Below are positions 8,903 to 17,861 of a stretch of DNA of 64,000 nt, one piece after another. This stretch comes from Cloacibacterium rupense (lineage in GTDB: Bacteria; Bacteroidota; Bacteroidia; Flavobacteriales; Weeksellaceae): the NCBI RefSeq assembly GCF_014645495.1, contig NZ_BMLV01000002.1, forward strand, positions 301,191 through 365,190, read 5' to 3'. The notes under the pieces are model-generated. The model was not told the DNA's origin and did no database searches. It saw only the letters and a list, made by a program, of their open reading frames with translations. The position numbers and the translations under genes were made by a program. The first letter of the stretch is position 1. Each line of letters starts with the position of its first letter.

Positions 8903-10036
8903 TTAAAGTCTTTGTCTCAATTGCGGAATAATCTGCTCTTTCCACTCATAGAAATCACCAGCTATAATGTGTTCTCTGGCTACTTTTACCAAATCTAAGT
9001 AAAAAGCCAAATTATGAATAGATGCAATTTGCTTTGCTAAATATTCTTTGGCTACAAATAAATGACGTACATAGGCCTTGCTGTAATCTCTATCTACATA
9101 GCTGGTCCCAAATTCATCAAGAGGAGAAAAATCTTTTTCCCATTTTTTATTCTTCATATTCATCACCCCTTGCCACGTGAAAAGCATAGCATTTCTGGCA
9201 TTTCTAGTCGGCATCACACAATCCATCATATCTATCCCAAGACCTATGCTTTCTATAATATTCCAAGGTGTGCCTACTCCCATTAAATATCTAGGTTTTT
9301 CTTTAGGTAAAATATCGGTCACCTCATCGGTAATTCTATACATCTCTTCTTCGGGCTCCCCTACAGAAAGTCCGCCAATGGCATTACCATCCGCTCCTGC
9401 TTCGGCGATAACTTCTGCCGAAATTTTTCTTAAATCAGAATAGGTAGAACCTTGAACTATGGGGAAAAGATGCTGTTGGTGACCATAGATTTCTTTGTTT
9501 TCATTCGTCCAATCTATACAACGTTTTAGCCAACGGTGCGTAAGCTCCATAGACAATTTTGCCTGGTTGTACTCGCAAGGATAAGGTGTGCACTCATCAA
9601 AAGCCATAAAAATATCTGCCCCAATCTGTCTCTGGATTTCCATAGATTTTTCTGGTGAAATAAAATGATAACTCCCATCGATATGAGATTTAAACTTCAC
9701 ACCCTCTTCACTCATTTTCCTGCTAGAAGAAAGCGAAAAAACTTGATAGCCTCCAGAATCGGTAAGAATAGGCCTATCCCAATTCATAAATTGGTGCAAT
9801 CCACCTGCTTCTTGCATAATCTCCATTCCTGGTCTCAGATATAAGTGATAGGTATTTCCTAAGATAATCTGCGCTTTGATGTCTTCTTTCAGTTCGTGCT
9901 GATGTACCGTTTTTACAGAAGCTACAGTGCCTACAGGCATGAAAATAGGCGTTTCTATTACGCCATGATCGGTGGTTATTTTGCCAGCTCTGGCTTTCCC
10001 AGAACTTGTTTTTTCAATTTCAAAAAATGAATGCAT
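8903..10036 (-). CDS. tgt: tRNA-guanine(34) transglycosylase without the zinc cysteines
   Basis: Exchanges guanine-34 for a queuine precursor in tRNAs with GUN anticodons. The 377-residue protein keeps the catalytic core: LTDSGGYQVFS with general acid/base Asp93, DECTPYPCE, GGLSVGEP and nucleophile Asp272 in MDCVMPTRNARNA. In canonical bacterial enzymes a CxCxxC segment plus a His binds zinc. Here the aligned positions are Gly310, Ser312 and Asp315 (segment EFGTSYVDRDYS); only His341 in IHNLAFYL remains. The rest of the C-terminal region aligns well, so the gene looks intact. It lies 24 bases after the DUF4296 gene. Confidence 0.93.
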   Translation of the reverse strand: MHSFFEIEKTSSGKARAGKITTDHGVIETPIFMPVGTVASVKTVHQHELKEDIKAQIILGNTYHLYLRPGMEIMQEAGGLHQFMNWDRPILTDSGGYQVFSLSSSRKMSEEGVKFKSHIDGSYHFISPEKSMEIQRQIGADIFMAFDECTPYPCEYNQAKLSMELTHRWLKRCIDWTNENKEIYGHQQHLFPIVQGSTYSDLRKISAEVIAEAGADGNAIGGLSVGEPEEEMYRITDEVTDILPKEKPRYLMGVGTPWNIIESIGLGIDMMDCVMPTRNARNAMLFTWQGVMNMKNKKWEKDFSPLDEFGTSYVDRDYSKAYVRHLFVAKEYLAKQIASIHNLAFYLDLVKVAREHIIAGDFYEWKEQIIPQLRQRL

Positions 10037-10060
10037 GATAATAAATTTCTTTACAAGGAA

Positions 10061-10432
10061 TTATTTTACGAATGTGGGAAGATTAGGATTCTTCTTTTTC
10101 ATCTTCTCGATGTAGCCTTCTAGCTCCGGATCTTTTTCTAATATGATTTTCTTTGCTTTTTTTAGAATTTTATCCAATTGAGTGGGATGAGACATATAAT
10201 ATTTATAACTCTCTCTATAAACAGGTGCCGTAATTTTATGTTTCTTAAGCACAAACCTACTCGTCAACTCCATATTTGTATTAGGATTTACCACATAAGA
10301 TTGGTCATAAATAGCAAAATCTGCAATCACCTCTGCCATTTTTTCTTTGCTGAGGAGATTTTTCGGTTCATCTACGATATCAGAACAAGAAAAAAGAAAC
10401 AATAGTGAAAAAAGTGAAATGAGTTTTTTCAT
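10061..10432 (-). CDS. DUF4296 lipoprotein
   Basis: A 123-residue exported protein with lipoprotein signal MKKLISLFSLLFLFSCS (lipobox LFSC, modified Cys at 16). The body, with LLSKEKMAEVIADFAIYDQSY and the ending EGYIEKMKKKNPNLP, matches the DUF4296 family, which in flavobacteria sits directly upstream of tgt. Function unknown; the context suggests an envelope role alongside the LptF/G permease rather than a tRNA role. Confidence 0.8.
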   Translation of the reverse strand: MKKLISLFSLLFLFSCSDIVDEPKNLLSKEKMAEVIADFAIYDQSYVVNPNTNMELTSRFVLKKHKITAPVYRESYKYYMSHPTQLDKILKKAKKIILEKDPELEGYIEKMKKKNPNLPTFVK

Positions 10433-10509
10433 ATGCAGGTATTATTGTACAAAATATATATAGAGTTGCTTTTTGCTTATCGGTGTAAGTGTTTTCTAAT
10501 TATATCGAT

Positions 10510-11226
10510 TTATAACTTACCAAAAATAGATTTGAGTTTTAAATCAATCACTCCGAAAACGGCTTCTTTAATGATTCCTCCGTTCATCTTGCTCTCACCC
10601 TGAGTTCTATCGGTAAATATAATAGGAACTTCCGAAATTTGGAATTTCTTTCTAAAAGCTCGATACTTCATCTCCACTTGAAAACCATACCCCGTCATTT
10701 TGATTTCGTCTAATCCTATTTCTTCTAAAACTTTTCTAGAAAAACACACAAAACCTGCCGTTGTATCAAAAACTGGAATACTCAAAACAAATCTTACATA
10801 CTTAGAAGCAAAATAAGACAACAGTACTCTAGACATCGGCCAATTCACCACATTTACCCCATTGCAATATCTAGAACCTATGCTCATATCTGCATTTACA
10901 GCAGCATCATACAACTTAGGTAAGTCATTAGGATTATGAGAAAAATCGGCATCCATCTCAAAGATATAATCATATTGATACTGCAAAGCCCATTTAAACC
11001 CTGCAATATAGGCCTTACCAAGACCGTCTTTTACTTTTCTAACGAGCAAATGAAGATGCGTAGGAAACTCCTTCCTCATTTCTTCTACGATTTGTGCAGT
11101 GCCATCTGGCGAAGAATCGTCTACAATAAGCACATGGAAATCCTGCTCTAATGCAAAAACAGCATGAATAATGTTTCGGATGTTCTCCTTCTCATTGTAA
11201 GTGGGGATAATGACTAATTTTTTCAT
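10510..11226 (-). CDS. Polyprenol monophosphomannose synthase (GT2)
   Basis: GT-A glycosyltransferase of 238 residues, resembling dolichol/polyprenol-phosphate mannose synthase. It shows MKKLVIIPTYNEKENI at the start, the nucleotide-sugar segment VLIVDDSSPDGTAQIV, the metal-binding EMDADFSHNP, and GSRYCNGVNVVNWP. The short length lacks the C-terminal membrane domain of some relatives. It is expected to transfer mannose from GDP-mannose to a lipid carrier for later glycosylation outside the membrane. The sugar donor is inferred from family similarity. Confidence 0.87.
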   Translation of the reverse strand: MKKLVIIPTYNEKENIRNIIHAVFALEQDFHVLIVDDSSPDGTAQIVEEMRKEFPTHLHLLVRKVKDGLGKAYIAGFKWALQYQYDYIFEMDADFSHNPNDLPKLYDAAVNADMSIGSRYCNGVNVVNWPMSRVLLSYFASKYVRFVLSIPVFDTTAGFVCFSRKVLEEIGLDEIKMTGYGFQVEMKYRAFRKKFQISEVPIIFTDRTQGESKMNGGIIKEAVFGVIDLKLKSIFGKL

Positions 11227-11239
11227 AATATTTGAAGAG

Positions 11240-11248
11240 GCAAAGATA
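11240..11248 (-). promoter_or_regulatory. Putative -7 element for the mannosyltransferase gene
   Basis: Minus-strand TATCTTTGC, a full TAnnTTTGC match, 14 bases before the start codon at 11226. No -33 TTG at suitable spacing. Confidence 0.5.
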
Positions 11249-11305
11249 TGACTTTTATGGAGATTCTTTTAAAAACCAAAATCAAATATTGTTCCTAAAA
11301 ATTCT

Positions 11306-11314
11306 TACTTTTGC
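11306..11314 (+). promoter_or_regulatory. Putative -7 element for the DUF4271 gene
   Basis: TACTTTTGC matches TAnnTTTGC. It lies inside the longest possible reading frame (from TTG at 11232), which argues that translation starts downstream, at the TTG at 11328. Confidence 0.45.
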
Positions 11315-11327
11315 AAAAACTATAAAA

Positions 11328-11972
11328 TTGATAAGAGTTGCATCGCATCCAGATTGGGTAATTTACAGTGTCATTGGCATTGCTTTTTCTTATATCATGA
11401 TGTTTAAAACACTACACAGAGACATCTCTCTCTATGATTTCCTAATGCAACCCTTAGAAAATGTAAACAACACCCATCTCAGCTGGGCCATCACCACCAT
11501 TTTGCATTGCGCCAGCTTCTCTGTACTTTTCTCTCAATACATCCCAGTAGTTCCTAAGTTTATTACCGAAAATTTCTCGGCTTTTGGCATAGAATTCAAT
11601 AAATTTGGGTTTATGTTCACCACCTTATTGTTGTTCTACTTTGTCAAAAATATTGTCACCTATTTTTTCTTCGCCAGTGTAGACAACATCAAGAATTACA
11701 ACTACTTCGCTCACGCCGCTCAGAAATATTATTTAATCTATTCTTTAGTTATTTTAATCACCTGTGTCATTCACTATTATTTACCATTAAACACCCGTTT
11801 GTTTTTAAAGGTGTATTTAATTATCCTTTTTCTCGCTTTTATATTAAAAATAGGTTATTATCTGTTTAATAATCAGCAAATTTTACCTAAGCATTTTTAT
11901 TATAAATTTTTGTATATTTGCAGTCTCCAAATTTTACCAATTTTGGTCGTTTGGAAGTTTTGCTTTATTTAA
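11328..11972 (+). CDS. DUF4271 membrane protein
   Basis: An integral membrane protein of about 214 residues with roughly six to seven hydrophobic segments, matching DUF4271, a Bacteroidota family found next to hemD. The frame is open back to a TTG at 11232, but a -7 promoter element at 11306-11314 and the typical family start (IRVASHPDW) favour TTG 11328, so the start is not certain. The sequence is rich in Phe, Ile and Tyr with no soluble domain. Function unknown. hemD starts 23 bases after its stop, so the two are probably co-transcribed. Confidence 0.7.
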   Translation: MIRVASHPDWVIYSVIGIAFSYIMMFKTLHRDISLYDFLMQPLENVNNTHLSWAITTILHCASFSVLFSQYIPVVPKFITENFSAFGIEFNKFGFMFTTLLLFYFVKNIVTYFFFASVDNIKNYNYFAHAAQKYYLIYSLVILITCVIHYYLPLNTRLFLKVYLIILFLAFILKIGYYLFNNQQILPKHFYYKFLYICSLQILPILVVWKFCFI

Positions 11973-11995
11973 ATATTTATTAGGAATTTTTGAGG

Positions 11996-12739
11996 ATGAA
12001 AATTAAATCTATTCTGGTTTCACAGCCCACTCCAAGTGCAGAATCTTCACCGTATTTGGAAATCGCCAAAAAAGAAAAGATAAAAATTGACTTTAGACCG
12101 TTTATTCACGTTCAAGGTGTAGACGCTAAAGAACTGAGAACTCAGAAAATTGATCTTTCTCACTACACAGGCATTATTTTTACCAGTAAAAATGCCATAG
12201 ACCACTACTTCAGACTAGCTGAAGAAATGCGTTTCGCGGTGCCTGACTCTATGAGATACATCTGCCAGTCTGAAGCCATCGCCAATTATCTTCAAAAACA
12301 CATCGTCTACAGAAAAAGAAAAATCTCTTACGGAGAAAAATCTATGGCTGACCTTGCTCCTCTCTTCAAAAAACATCATGATGAGAAATACCTTCTCCCT
12401 TGCTCTGATGTTCTAACCGAAGAAACTGCAAAAGTTCTGAACAACTCTGGAATCGATTGGACCAAAGCCGTAATGTACAGAACCGTAGCTAGTGATTTAT
12501 CTGACATCAGTATCGAAGAATATGATATGCTGGCGTTCTTCTCTCATCAAGGAATAAAATCACTCTTCCAAAATTTCCCTAAATTTGAACAAGGTGACAA
12601 AAAAATAGCGGTATTCGGCGTTTCTACAAAACAAGCTGCCGAAGAAGCTGGACTGAGAGTAGATGTGATGGCTCCTACCAAAGAAACCCCTTCGATGACC
12701 ATGGCCATCGAAAAATATGTAAGAGCCAACCAAAAATAA
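11996..12739 (+). CDS. hemD: Uroporphyrinogen-III synthase
   Basis: Cyclises hydroxymethylbilane to uroporphyrinogen III in haem and sirohaem synthesis. The 247-residue protein shows the HemD pattern: KIKSILVSQPTPS start, YTGIIFTSKNAIDHYF, KYLLPCSDV, YDMLAFFSHQGIKSLF and KIAVFGVSTKQAAEEAGL near the end. HemD sequences are poorly conserved, but the order of these segments and the DUF4271 neighbour are characteristic. ATG 11996 is preferred over TTG 11990. A hairpin with a T-run follows at 12763-12789. Confidence 0.87.
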   Translation: MKIKSILVSQPTPSAESSPYLEIAKKEKIKIDFRPFIHVQGVDAKELRTQKIDLSHYTGIIFTSKNAIDHYFRLAEEMRFAVPDSMRYICQSEAIANYLQKHIVYRKRKISYGEKSMADLAPLFKKHHDEKYLLPCSDVLTEETAKVLNNSGIDWTKAVMYRTVASDLSDISIEEYDMLAFFSHQGIKSLFQNFPKFEQGDKKIAVFGVSTKQAAEEAGLRVDVMAPTKETPSMTMAIEKYVRANQK

Positions 12740-12762
12740 GTCAACTGTAAAACAAGGGTTTT

Positions 12763-12789
12763 AACGCTCTTAACCAACAGCGTTTTTTA
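12763..12789 (+). terminator. Intrinsic terminator after hemD
   Basis: AACGCT (12763-12768) pairs with AGCGTT (12779-12784), followed by TTTTAT. Short stem but well placed, 24 bases after the hemD stop. Confidence 0.55.
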
Positions 12790-12853
12790 TAACCTTCCAA
12801 AATATCAAAAAATCATCAAAGAGATTTGGTGATTTTTTCATTTATAGAAACCT

Positions 12854-12862
12854 TATCTTTGC
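12854..12862 (+). promoter_or_regulatory. Putative -7 element for the S9 peptidase gene
   Basis: TATCTTTGC, a full TAnnTTTGC match, 76 bases before the start at 12938. The nearest TTG upstream (12826-12828) is 25 bases away, slightly too far for the usual -33 spacing. The leader that follows has degenerate repeats of TTTGAACTAT/TTTCAAAC type. Confidence 0.5.
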
Positions 12863-12937
12863 AAACAAAAATTTTCTCCCACATATCAGTTTTGAACTAT
12901 TTTCAAACGATTTCAAACCTTTTGAACTATAAAACAA

Positions 12938-14977
12938 ATGAACGCCCCTAAAGCAAAAAAACGCGATAAAATTTTAGAAATTCATGGTCACCAAAGAATT
13001 GACCCTTACTTTTGGCTCAACGAAAGAGAAAACCCTGAAGTGCTACAATATTTAGAAGAAGAAAATGCCTACTGCGACTTCGTAATGAAAGATACCGAAG
13101 ATTTGCAAGAGCTGCTCTTCCAAGAAATGAAAGCCCGCTACAAAGAAGATGACGAAAGTTTACCCTATTTCTTCAATGAATATTGGTATGTAGTAAAATA
13201 CCAAAAAGGAAAAGAATATCCTCTTTTTTACAGACATTTCAAAAGCTTAGAAAACGAAGCAGAACTCATGCTCGATGTCAATGAAATGGCGACTGGTAAA
13301 GATTTCTATGATGTGGGTAGTTTCTCGGTTTCTGTCAATAACCAATTGGCGGCTTTTTCTGAAGATATGCTAGGAAGAAGAATTTATACCATCCTCCTCA
13401 AAAATTTAGAAACGGGCGAATTCCTTCCAGACAAAATAGAAAATACTACTGGTAAAACAGTTTGGGCTGCCGATAATCAACATTTTTTCTATATCAGAAA
13501 AGATGAAACTCTCCGCGCTTTCCAAATCTACAGACATCAATTAGGAACTTCTCAGGAAGAAGACGTTCTCGTGTTTCACGAAGAAGACGAAACTTTTGAT
13601 GTAGGCGTTTATAAATCTAAATCTTTAAAATATATCTTCATCGCAAGCTCTTCTACCATTTCAGACGAACATTGGTTTATTCCCGCAGATGATGTTTTTG
13701 CAGAATGGACAGTCATCCAAAAAAGAGAAGACGATTTAGAATACGCCGTAGAACATTACGAAAACGACTTCTACATCATCACCAATGAAGGAGGCGCTAC
13801 CAATTTTAAAATCATGAAGACTTCGGTAGACCAACCTTCTAAAGAATTCTGGAAAGAAGTAATCCCGCACAAAAAGGAAACTTTGCTAGAAGGTTTTGAA
13901 ATTTTTAAAGATTATTTCGTTGTCGAAGAAAGAACCGAAGGTTTGCTCCAACTGAAAATCATCGACAATATTTCAGGAAAATCTCATTATTTACCTTTTG
14001 ATGAGCCTACTTACACCGCTTACGTTGGTATTAATCTAGATTTTGATACAGAAGTCTTACGTTACGGTTATACTTCACTTACCAAGCCGAGCTCTACTTT
14101 TGAATACAATATGAAAACCCACGAAACTAAACTTCTAAAACAACAAGAAGTTTTGGGTGGAACTTTCGATTCTAAAAATTATATTTCTGAAAGAATTTGG
14201 GCAAATTCCAGAGACGGAAAAACCAAAATCCCGATTTCTTTGGTTTATCACAAAGACACCAAAAAATCTGCCGAAACGCCGCTTTTAATTTATGGTTATG
14301 GCAGTTACGGACATACTGTGGATGCCAGTTTTTCTAATGTTCGCCTTTCAATTTTAGACCGAGGTTTTATTTATGCCATTGCTCACATTCGTGGTGGTGA
14401 ATATCTAGGAAGAGATTGGTACGATAACGGAAAAATGCTTCACAAAAAGAACACTTTTTTCGATTTCATCGATGCTGCTCAATTTTTAGTTTCTGAAAAT
14501 TACACCTCTCCCAAACATCTTTATGCCATGGGCGGTTCTGCGGGTGGACTTTTAATGGGCGCTATTATGAATTACGAACCCCAATTGTTCAACGGAATTG
14601 TAGCGCAAGTTCCATTTGTAGATGTAATAACCACCATGCTAGACGAAAGCATTCCGCTTACAACTGGCGAGTTTGACGAATGGGGAAATCCGAAAAAGAA
14701 AAAATATTACGATTATATGCTTTCTTATTCTCCTTACGATAATATTGAAGCAAAAAATTACCCGAATACCTTAATTACCACCGGCTTTCACGACAGTCAA
14801 GTGCAATATTGGGAACCTGCAAAATGGACCGCAAAATTGCGTGATATGAAAACAGACAACAATATCCTCATCTTCAAAACCGATATGAAATCTGGTCACG
14901 GTGGCGCTTCTGGAAGATTTGAAAGCCTAAAAGAAGATGCCTTGGAATATGCATTTTTATTAAAATTAGAAAAATAA
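12938..14977 (+). CDS. S9 family prolyl oligopeptidase / oligopeptidase B
   Basis: Serine peptidase of 679 residues that cleaves short peptides after basic or Pro residues. Residues 1-400 form the predicted beta-propeller; the alpha/beta-hydrolase domain follows. Catalytic triad candidates are Ser534 in MGGSAGGLLMG, Asp619 in TGFHDSQVQYWEP and His654 in KSGHGGASG. The upstream GYGSYGHTVDASFSNVRLS-type segment is typical of oligopeptidase B (PtrB). There is no signal peptide, so it is probably cytosolic. P1 specificity is inferred. Confidence 0.92.
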   Translation: MNAPKAKKRDKILEIHGHQRIDPYFWLNERENPEVLQYLEEENAYCDFVMKDTEDLQELLFQEMKARYKEDDESLPYFFNEYWYVVKYQKGKEYPLFYRHFKSLENEAELMLDVNEMATGKDFYDVGSFSVSVNNQLAAFSEDMLGRRIYTILLKNLETGEFLPDKIENTTGKTVWAADNQHFFYIRKDETLRAFQIYRHQLGTSQEEDVLVFHEEDETFDVGVYKSKSLKYIFIASSSTISDEHWFIPADDVFAEWTVIQKREDDLEYAVEHYENDFYIITNEGGATNFKIMKTSVDQPSKEFWKEVIPHKKETLLEGFEIFKDYFVVEERTEGLLQLKIIDNISGKSHYLPFDEPTYTAYVGINLDFDTEVLRYGYTSLTKPSSTFEYNMKTHETKLLKQQEVLGGTFDSKNYISERIWANSRDGKTKIPISLVYHKDTKKSAETPLLIYGYGSYGHTVDASFSNVRLSILDRGFIYAIAHIRGGEYLGRDWYDNGKMLHKKNTFFDFIDAAQFLVSENYTSPKHLYAMGGSAGGLLMGAIMNYEPQLFNGIVAQVPFVDVITTMLDESIPLTTGEFDEWGNPKKKKYYDYMLSYSPYDNIEAKNYPNTLITTGFHDSQVQYWEPAKWTAKLRDMKTDNNILIFKTDMKSGHGGASGRFESLKEDALEYAFLLKLEK

Positions 14978-15043
14978 TTTAGTCCTAAATACACGAAAAA
15001 TAAAATTATTCGTGCATTCGTGGCAAATAATCATTCATCAATT

Positions 15044-15394
15044 ATGAACGAATCAGAACTTTGGATAAAAATAGAAGAATTTTTTGTAGAAAATTTCCAA
15101 ACGGAAAAAAATGCGCCTATTGAAACCTATTTATTTTTAATTGGGATTCAAGAGTTAGGAAGTGGTCAACAAAAATACTCTAAAGATGATAAAATAAACC
15201 TGATACACATTGCCGTTTGCAGACTGCTAGAACCTTTTGGGTTTTATCAATTTGAAGATTATGACAATGACGGCTGGCCCATCTACAAGCAATTAGAAGA
15301 ATTACCAGAACTGAAAGCCAATGAGCAACAACTGCTCATGAAAAAAGCCATCATTCAGTATTTTATAGATGAGAATTTGTTAGAAATTTCTTAA
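15044..15394 (+). CDS. Small hypothetical protein
   Basis: A 116-residue soluble, acidic, helix-rich protein with no recognised domain. Readable features are FFVENFQTEKNAPIETYLFLIGIQELG and FGFYQFEDYDNDGWPIYKQLEELP. The frame is open to an upstream codon at 15020, but ATG 15044 (MNESELWIKIEE) starts the folded-looking part. It follows the S9 peptidase with an intervening CACGAA/TTCGTG inverted repeat at 14992-15014. Codon use matches its neighbours. Function unknown. Confidence 0.6.
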   Translation: MNESELWIKIEEFFVENFQTEKNAPIETYLFLIGIQELGSGQQKYSKDDKINLIHIAVCRLLEPFGFYQFEDYDNDGWPIYKQLEELPELKANEQQLLMKKAIIQYFIDENLLEIS

Positions 15395-15532
15395 AATCTC
15401 GCTTTATCTTTTTGTTATTTTCACAATAATTTGTTAAAAAAGTCGTTTTTAAGAAATATCATGCAATTTATACACTATTATTTTGTTTAATTTGTGTTAA
15501 ATTCCTATTTTTAACAAAATTTTCTAAGGAAA

Positions 15533-17077
15533 ATGAACAATAAATTTATCCCAATCCTCTCTGTATTTATGACGATTTCTCTAGTAGTCTTCGTCTCCTT
15601 ACAGTTTTATTGGCTTAAAGAGTATTACGCCTCTCTAGAACAAGAATTTTCTAATAAAGTACATGTTGCTCTTGAAAACTCCGCCCAAAAAATAAGCGAA
15701 ATTGAAGTGAGCAAATACAACGAAAAATTTAAAAACTTCGACAAAACACTTGCTGCAAACGCCAAAAAACCTACCCTTTTTACCGTTCAACAAACCCAAG
15801 ACTCTCTAACCAAAACCACCCTCGCTTTCGGGAAAACCATCATAGAAAAACAAGACATTCAGATTTCTCCCAAAGGGGATAGCCTTACCAAGTTTAGACT
15901 TCTAAAAGACGAAGGAATTTATAGTTTTAAAAAAACACCTACTGCGCCGCAGATTATTACTTCTGCACAAAGCCAAGACATCAGCAGCGGTATATTTTCA
16001 TTAACTGAATTTGCAAAATTCAACGCCACCAACCTCCCAATCAACCAGAGAGTTAATAAAAAAGTTTTAGATTCTATCTTATCCCGAGAACTAAAAACTC
16101 AAGGCATTGACTCTAAATTCGGATACGGCATTTTAGACAAAAACAATAAATTGACCGCCATCAATAACAACACCTTCCTAGACCAAAAAGACAAAAAAAA
16201 TTATACCTATCCGCTATTCACGGATAATGATGACAAAACCCTTTTTTCACTCTCTTTGGTATTTCCTAGAAAAGATGCTTCCCTAGTCAAAAACAACCTT
16301 CCCATGCTTTTAGGGACCTTCATGTCTTTGCTTACCATCTTAGGGATTTACATCATCTCTATCAATTATATGATGAGACAAAAGAAAATCTCTGAAGTCA
16401 AAACAGACTTTATCAACAATATGTCTCATGAATTCAAAACTCCTTTAGCCACCATTTCTGTAGCTACAGATTCTTTGAATAATGATAAAATTGCCACCAA
16501 TCCAGAAAAAGTAAAATACTACTCTAAGCTCATTAAACAAGAAAATTTGAGAATGAAAAAACAAGTAGAAAACGTTCTCAATATGTCTAAACTAGAGCGA
16601 AACGAAATGAAACTTTTCTTGAAAGAAACCAACGTAAGAGAACTCATCAAAGAAATTTCTAAATCTTTCAGACTCATTGTTGAAGAAAGAAACGGAACCC
16701 TCTCCGAAGAATTCAGAGCAGAACACTACCTCGTAAAAGTAGATGAATTTCACCTCTCTAATGCGCTCATCAACCTATTAGACAATGCCAATAAATATTC
16801 TCCTGACACCCCAGAAATAAAAATCTCTACCAAAAATGAAGGCAACTGGTACGTTATCCAAATTTCTGATAAAGGAATGGGAATGGAACAACAAAACAAA
16901 GTGAAAATCTTTGAGAAATTCTTCAGAGAAGAAACAGGAAATATCCATAACGTGAAAGGTCAAGGACTAGGCCTTTCGTATGTGAAAAAGATTATTGAAA
17001 TGCACAAAGGTCAAGTGATTGTAGAATCCGAAAAAGGAAAAGGCAGTACTTTCACCCTTAAATTACCAATGATATAA
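15533..17077 (+). CDS. Membrane sensor histidine kinase
   Basis: A 514-residue sensor kinase. Membrane segments at about 7-25 and 258-279 enclose a periplasmic sensor of about 230 residues without a recognisable named domain. The HisKA domain has the phospho-acceptor His299 in NNMSHEFKTPLATIS. The ATPase domain has the N box (LINLLDNANKYS), G1 (SDKGMGM), and G2 (GQGLGLSYVKKIIE). No HAMP domain is evident. It is 33 bases upstream of the response regulator gene, forming a two-component pair. The stimulus is unknown. Confidence 0.94.
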   Translation: MNNKFIPILSVFMTISLVVFVSLQFYWLKEYYASLEQEFSNKVHVALENSAQKISEIEVSKYNEKFKNFDKTLAANAKKPTLFTVQQTQDSLTKTTLAFGKTIIEKQDIQISPKGDSLTKFRLLKDEGIYSFKKTPTAPQIITSAQSQDISSGIFSLTEFAKFNATNLPINQRVNKKVLDSILSRELKTQGIDSKFGYGILDKNNKLTAINNNTFLDQKDKKNYTYPLFTDNDDKTLFSLSLVFPRKDASLVKNNLPMLLGTFMSLLTILGIYIISINYMMRQKKISEVKTDFINNMSHEFKTPLATISVATDSLNNDKIATNPEKVKYYSKLIKQENLRMKKQVENVLNMSKLERNEMKLFLKETNVRELIKEISKSFRLIVEERNGTLSEEFRAEHYLVKVDEFHLSNALINLLDNANKYSPDTPEIKISTKNEGNWYVIQISDKGMGMEQQNKVKIFEKFFREETGNIHNVKGQGLGLSYVKKIIEMHKGQVIVESEKGKGSTFTLKLPMI

Positions 17078-17110
17078 ATTAAATAAAGTAAAATTATAAC
17101 ACCAAATACT

Positions 17111-17797
17111 ATGAGTAACAGAATCTTATTAGTAGAAGACGACCAAAGTTTCGGAGCAGTCCTTAAAGACTACCTAATGATTAACAACTTTGAAGTAACC
17201 CTAGCCATAGACGGAGAAATGGGACTGAAAGAATTCACTGAAAGAGAATTTGACATCTGCATCTTTGATGTAATGATGCCCAAAAAAGACGGGTTTTCTC
17301 TAGCTGAAGATGTGAGAAAAATTGATAAAAATACTCCCATCATCTTTTTAACCGCTAGAAATCAACGCGAAGACGTTCTTAAAGGGTATCAAATCGGTGC
17401 TGATGACTACATCACCAAACCTTTTGATACAGAATTATTGCTCTATAAAATCAAAGCCATCCTTCAAAGAAGTGCCGTGGTTGAAGACGAAGAACAAGAA
17501 CAATTTAAAATATCAAACATCTTCTTCGACTCTGTCCTTAGACAACTTAGAGTGGGCGACAATGAATACAAACTATCTCCTAAAGAAAACGAACTCCTCA
17601 AATTGCTCTGCCTTCACAGAAACGATTTTATGCCGAGAGACCTTGCCCTGAGAAAAATTTGGAAAAAAGAAAACTACTTCACCGCGAGAAGTATGGATGT
17701 CTACATTGCCAAACTCAGAAAACTACTTAAAGATGACGAAGGATTAGAAATCATCAATGTTCACGGCGAAGGATTCAGACTTTTAGTGAAAAATTAA
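17111..17797 (+). CDS. OmpR/PhoB-family response regulator
   Basis: A 228-residue transcription regulator. The receiver domain (about 4-118) carries the acidic pair in LLVEDDQ, phospho-acceptor Asp53 in FDVMMPKKDG, a conserved Thr in IIFLTARN and Lys in DDYITKPFD. The C-terminal winged-helix DNA-binding domain (about 130-228) includes KLSPKENELLKLL and RSMDVYIAKLRKLL. It is the partner of the kinase just upstream. A perfect palindromic terminator follows at 17812-17837. Confidence 0.95.
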   Translation: MSNRILLVEDDQSFGAVLKDYLMINNFEVTLAIDGEMGLKEFTEREFDICIFDVMMPKKDGFSLAEDVRKIDKNTPIIFLTARNQREDVLKGYQIGADDYITKPFDTELLLYKIKAILQRSAVVEDEEQEQFKISNIFFDSVLRQLRVGDNEYKLSPKENELLKLLCLHRNDFMPRDLALRKIWKKENYFTARSMDVYIAKLRKLLKDDEGLEIINVHGEGFRLLVKN

Positions 17798-17811
17798 GGA
17801 CTAAACATCAA

Positions 17812-17837
17812 AAAACCTCAGAAATTTCTGAGGTTTT
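17812..17837. terminator. Bidirectional terminator between the two-component and SPOR genes
   Basis: A 26-base perfect palindrome (AAAACCTCAGAAA with its complement) with A- and T-rich flanks, placed 15 bases after the regulator stop and 25 bases beyond the end of the converging SPOR gene. It can serve both strands. Confidence 0.85.
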
Positions 17838-17861
17838 ATTTGATATAAGGTTAAAATTATT

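Noticed and set aside
14992-15014. CACGAA/TTCGTG inverted repeat as a terminator after the S9 peptidase gene
   Set aside because: The stem is only 6 bp with an 11-base loop and no T-run after it.
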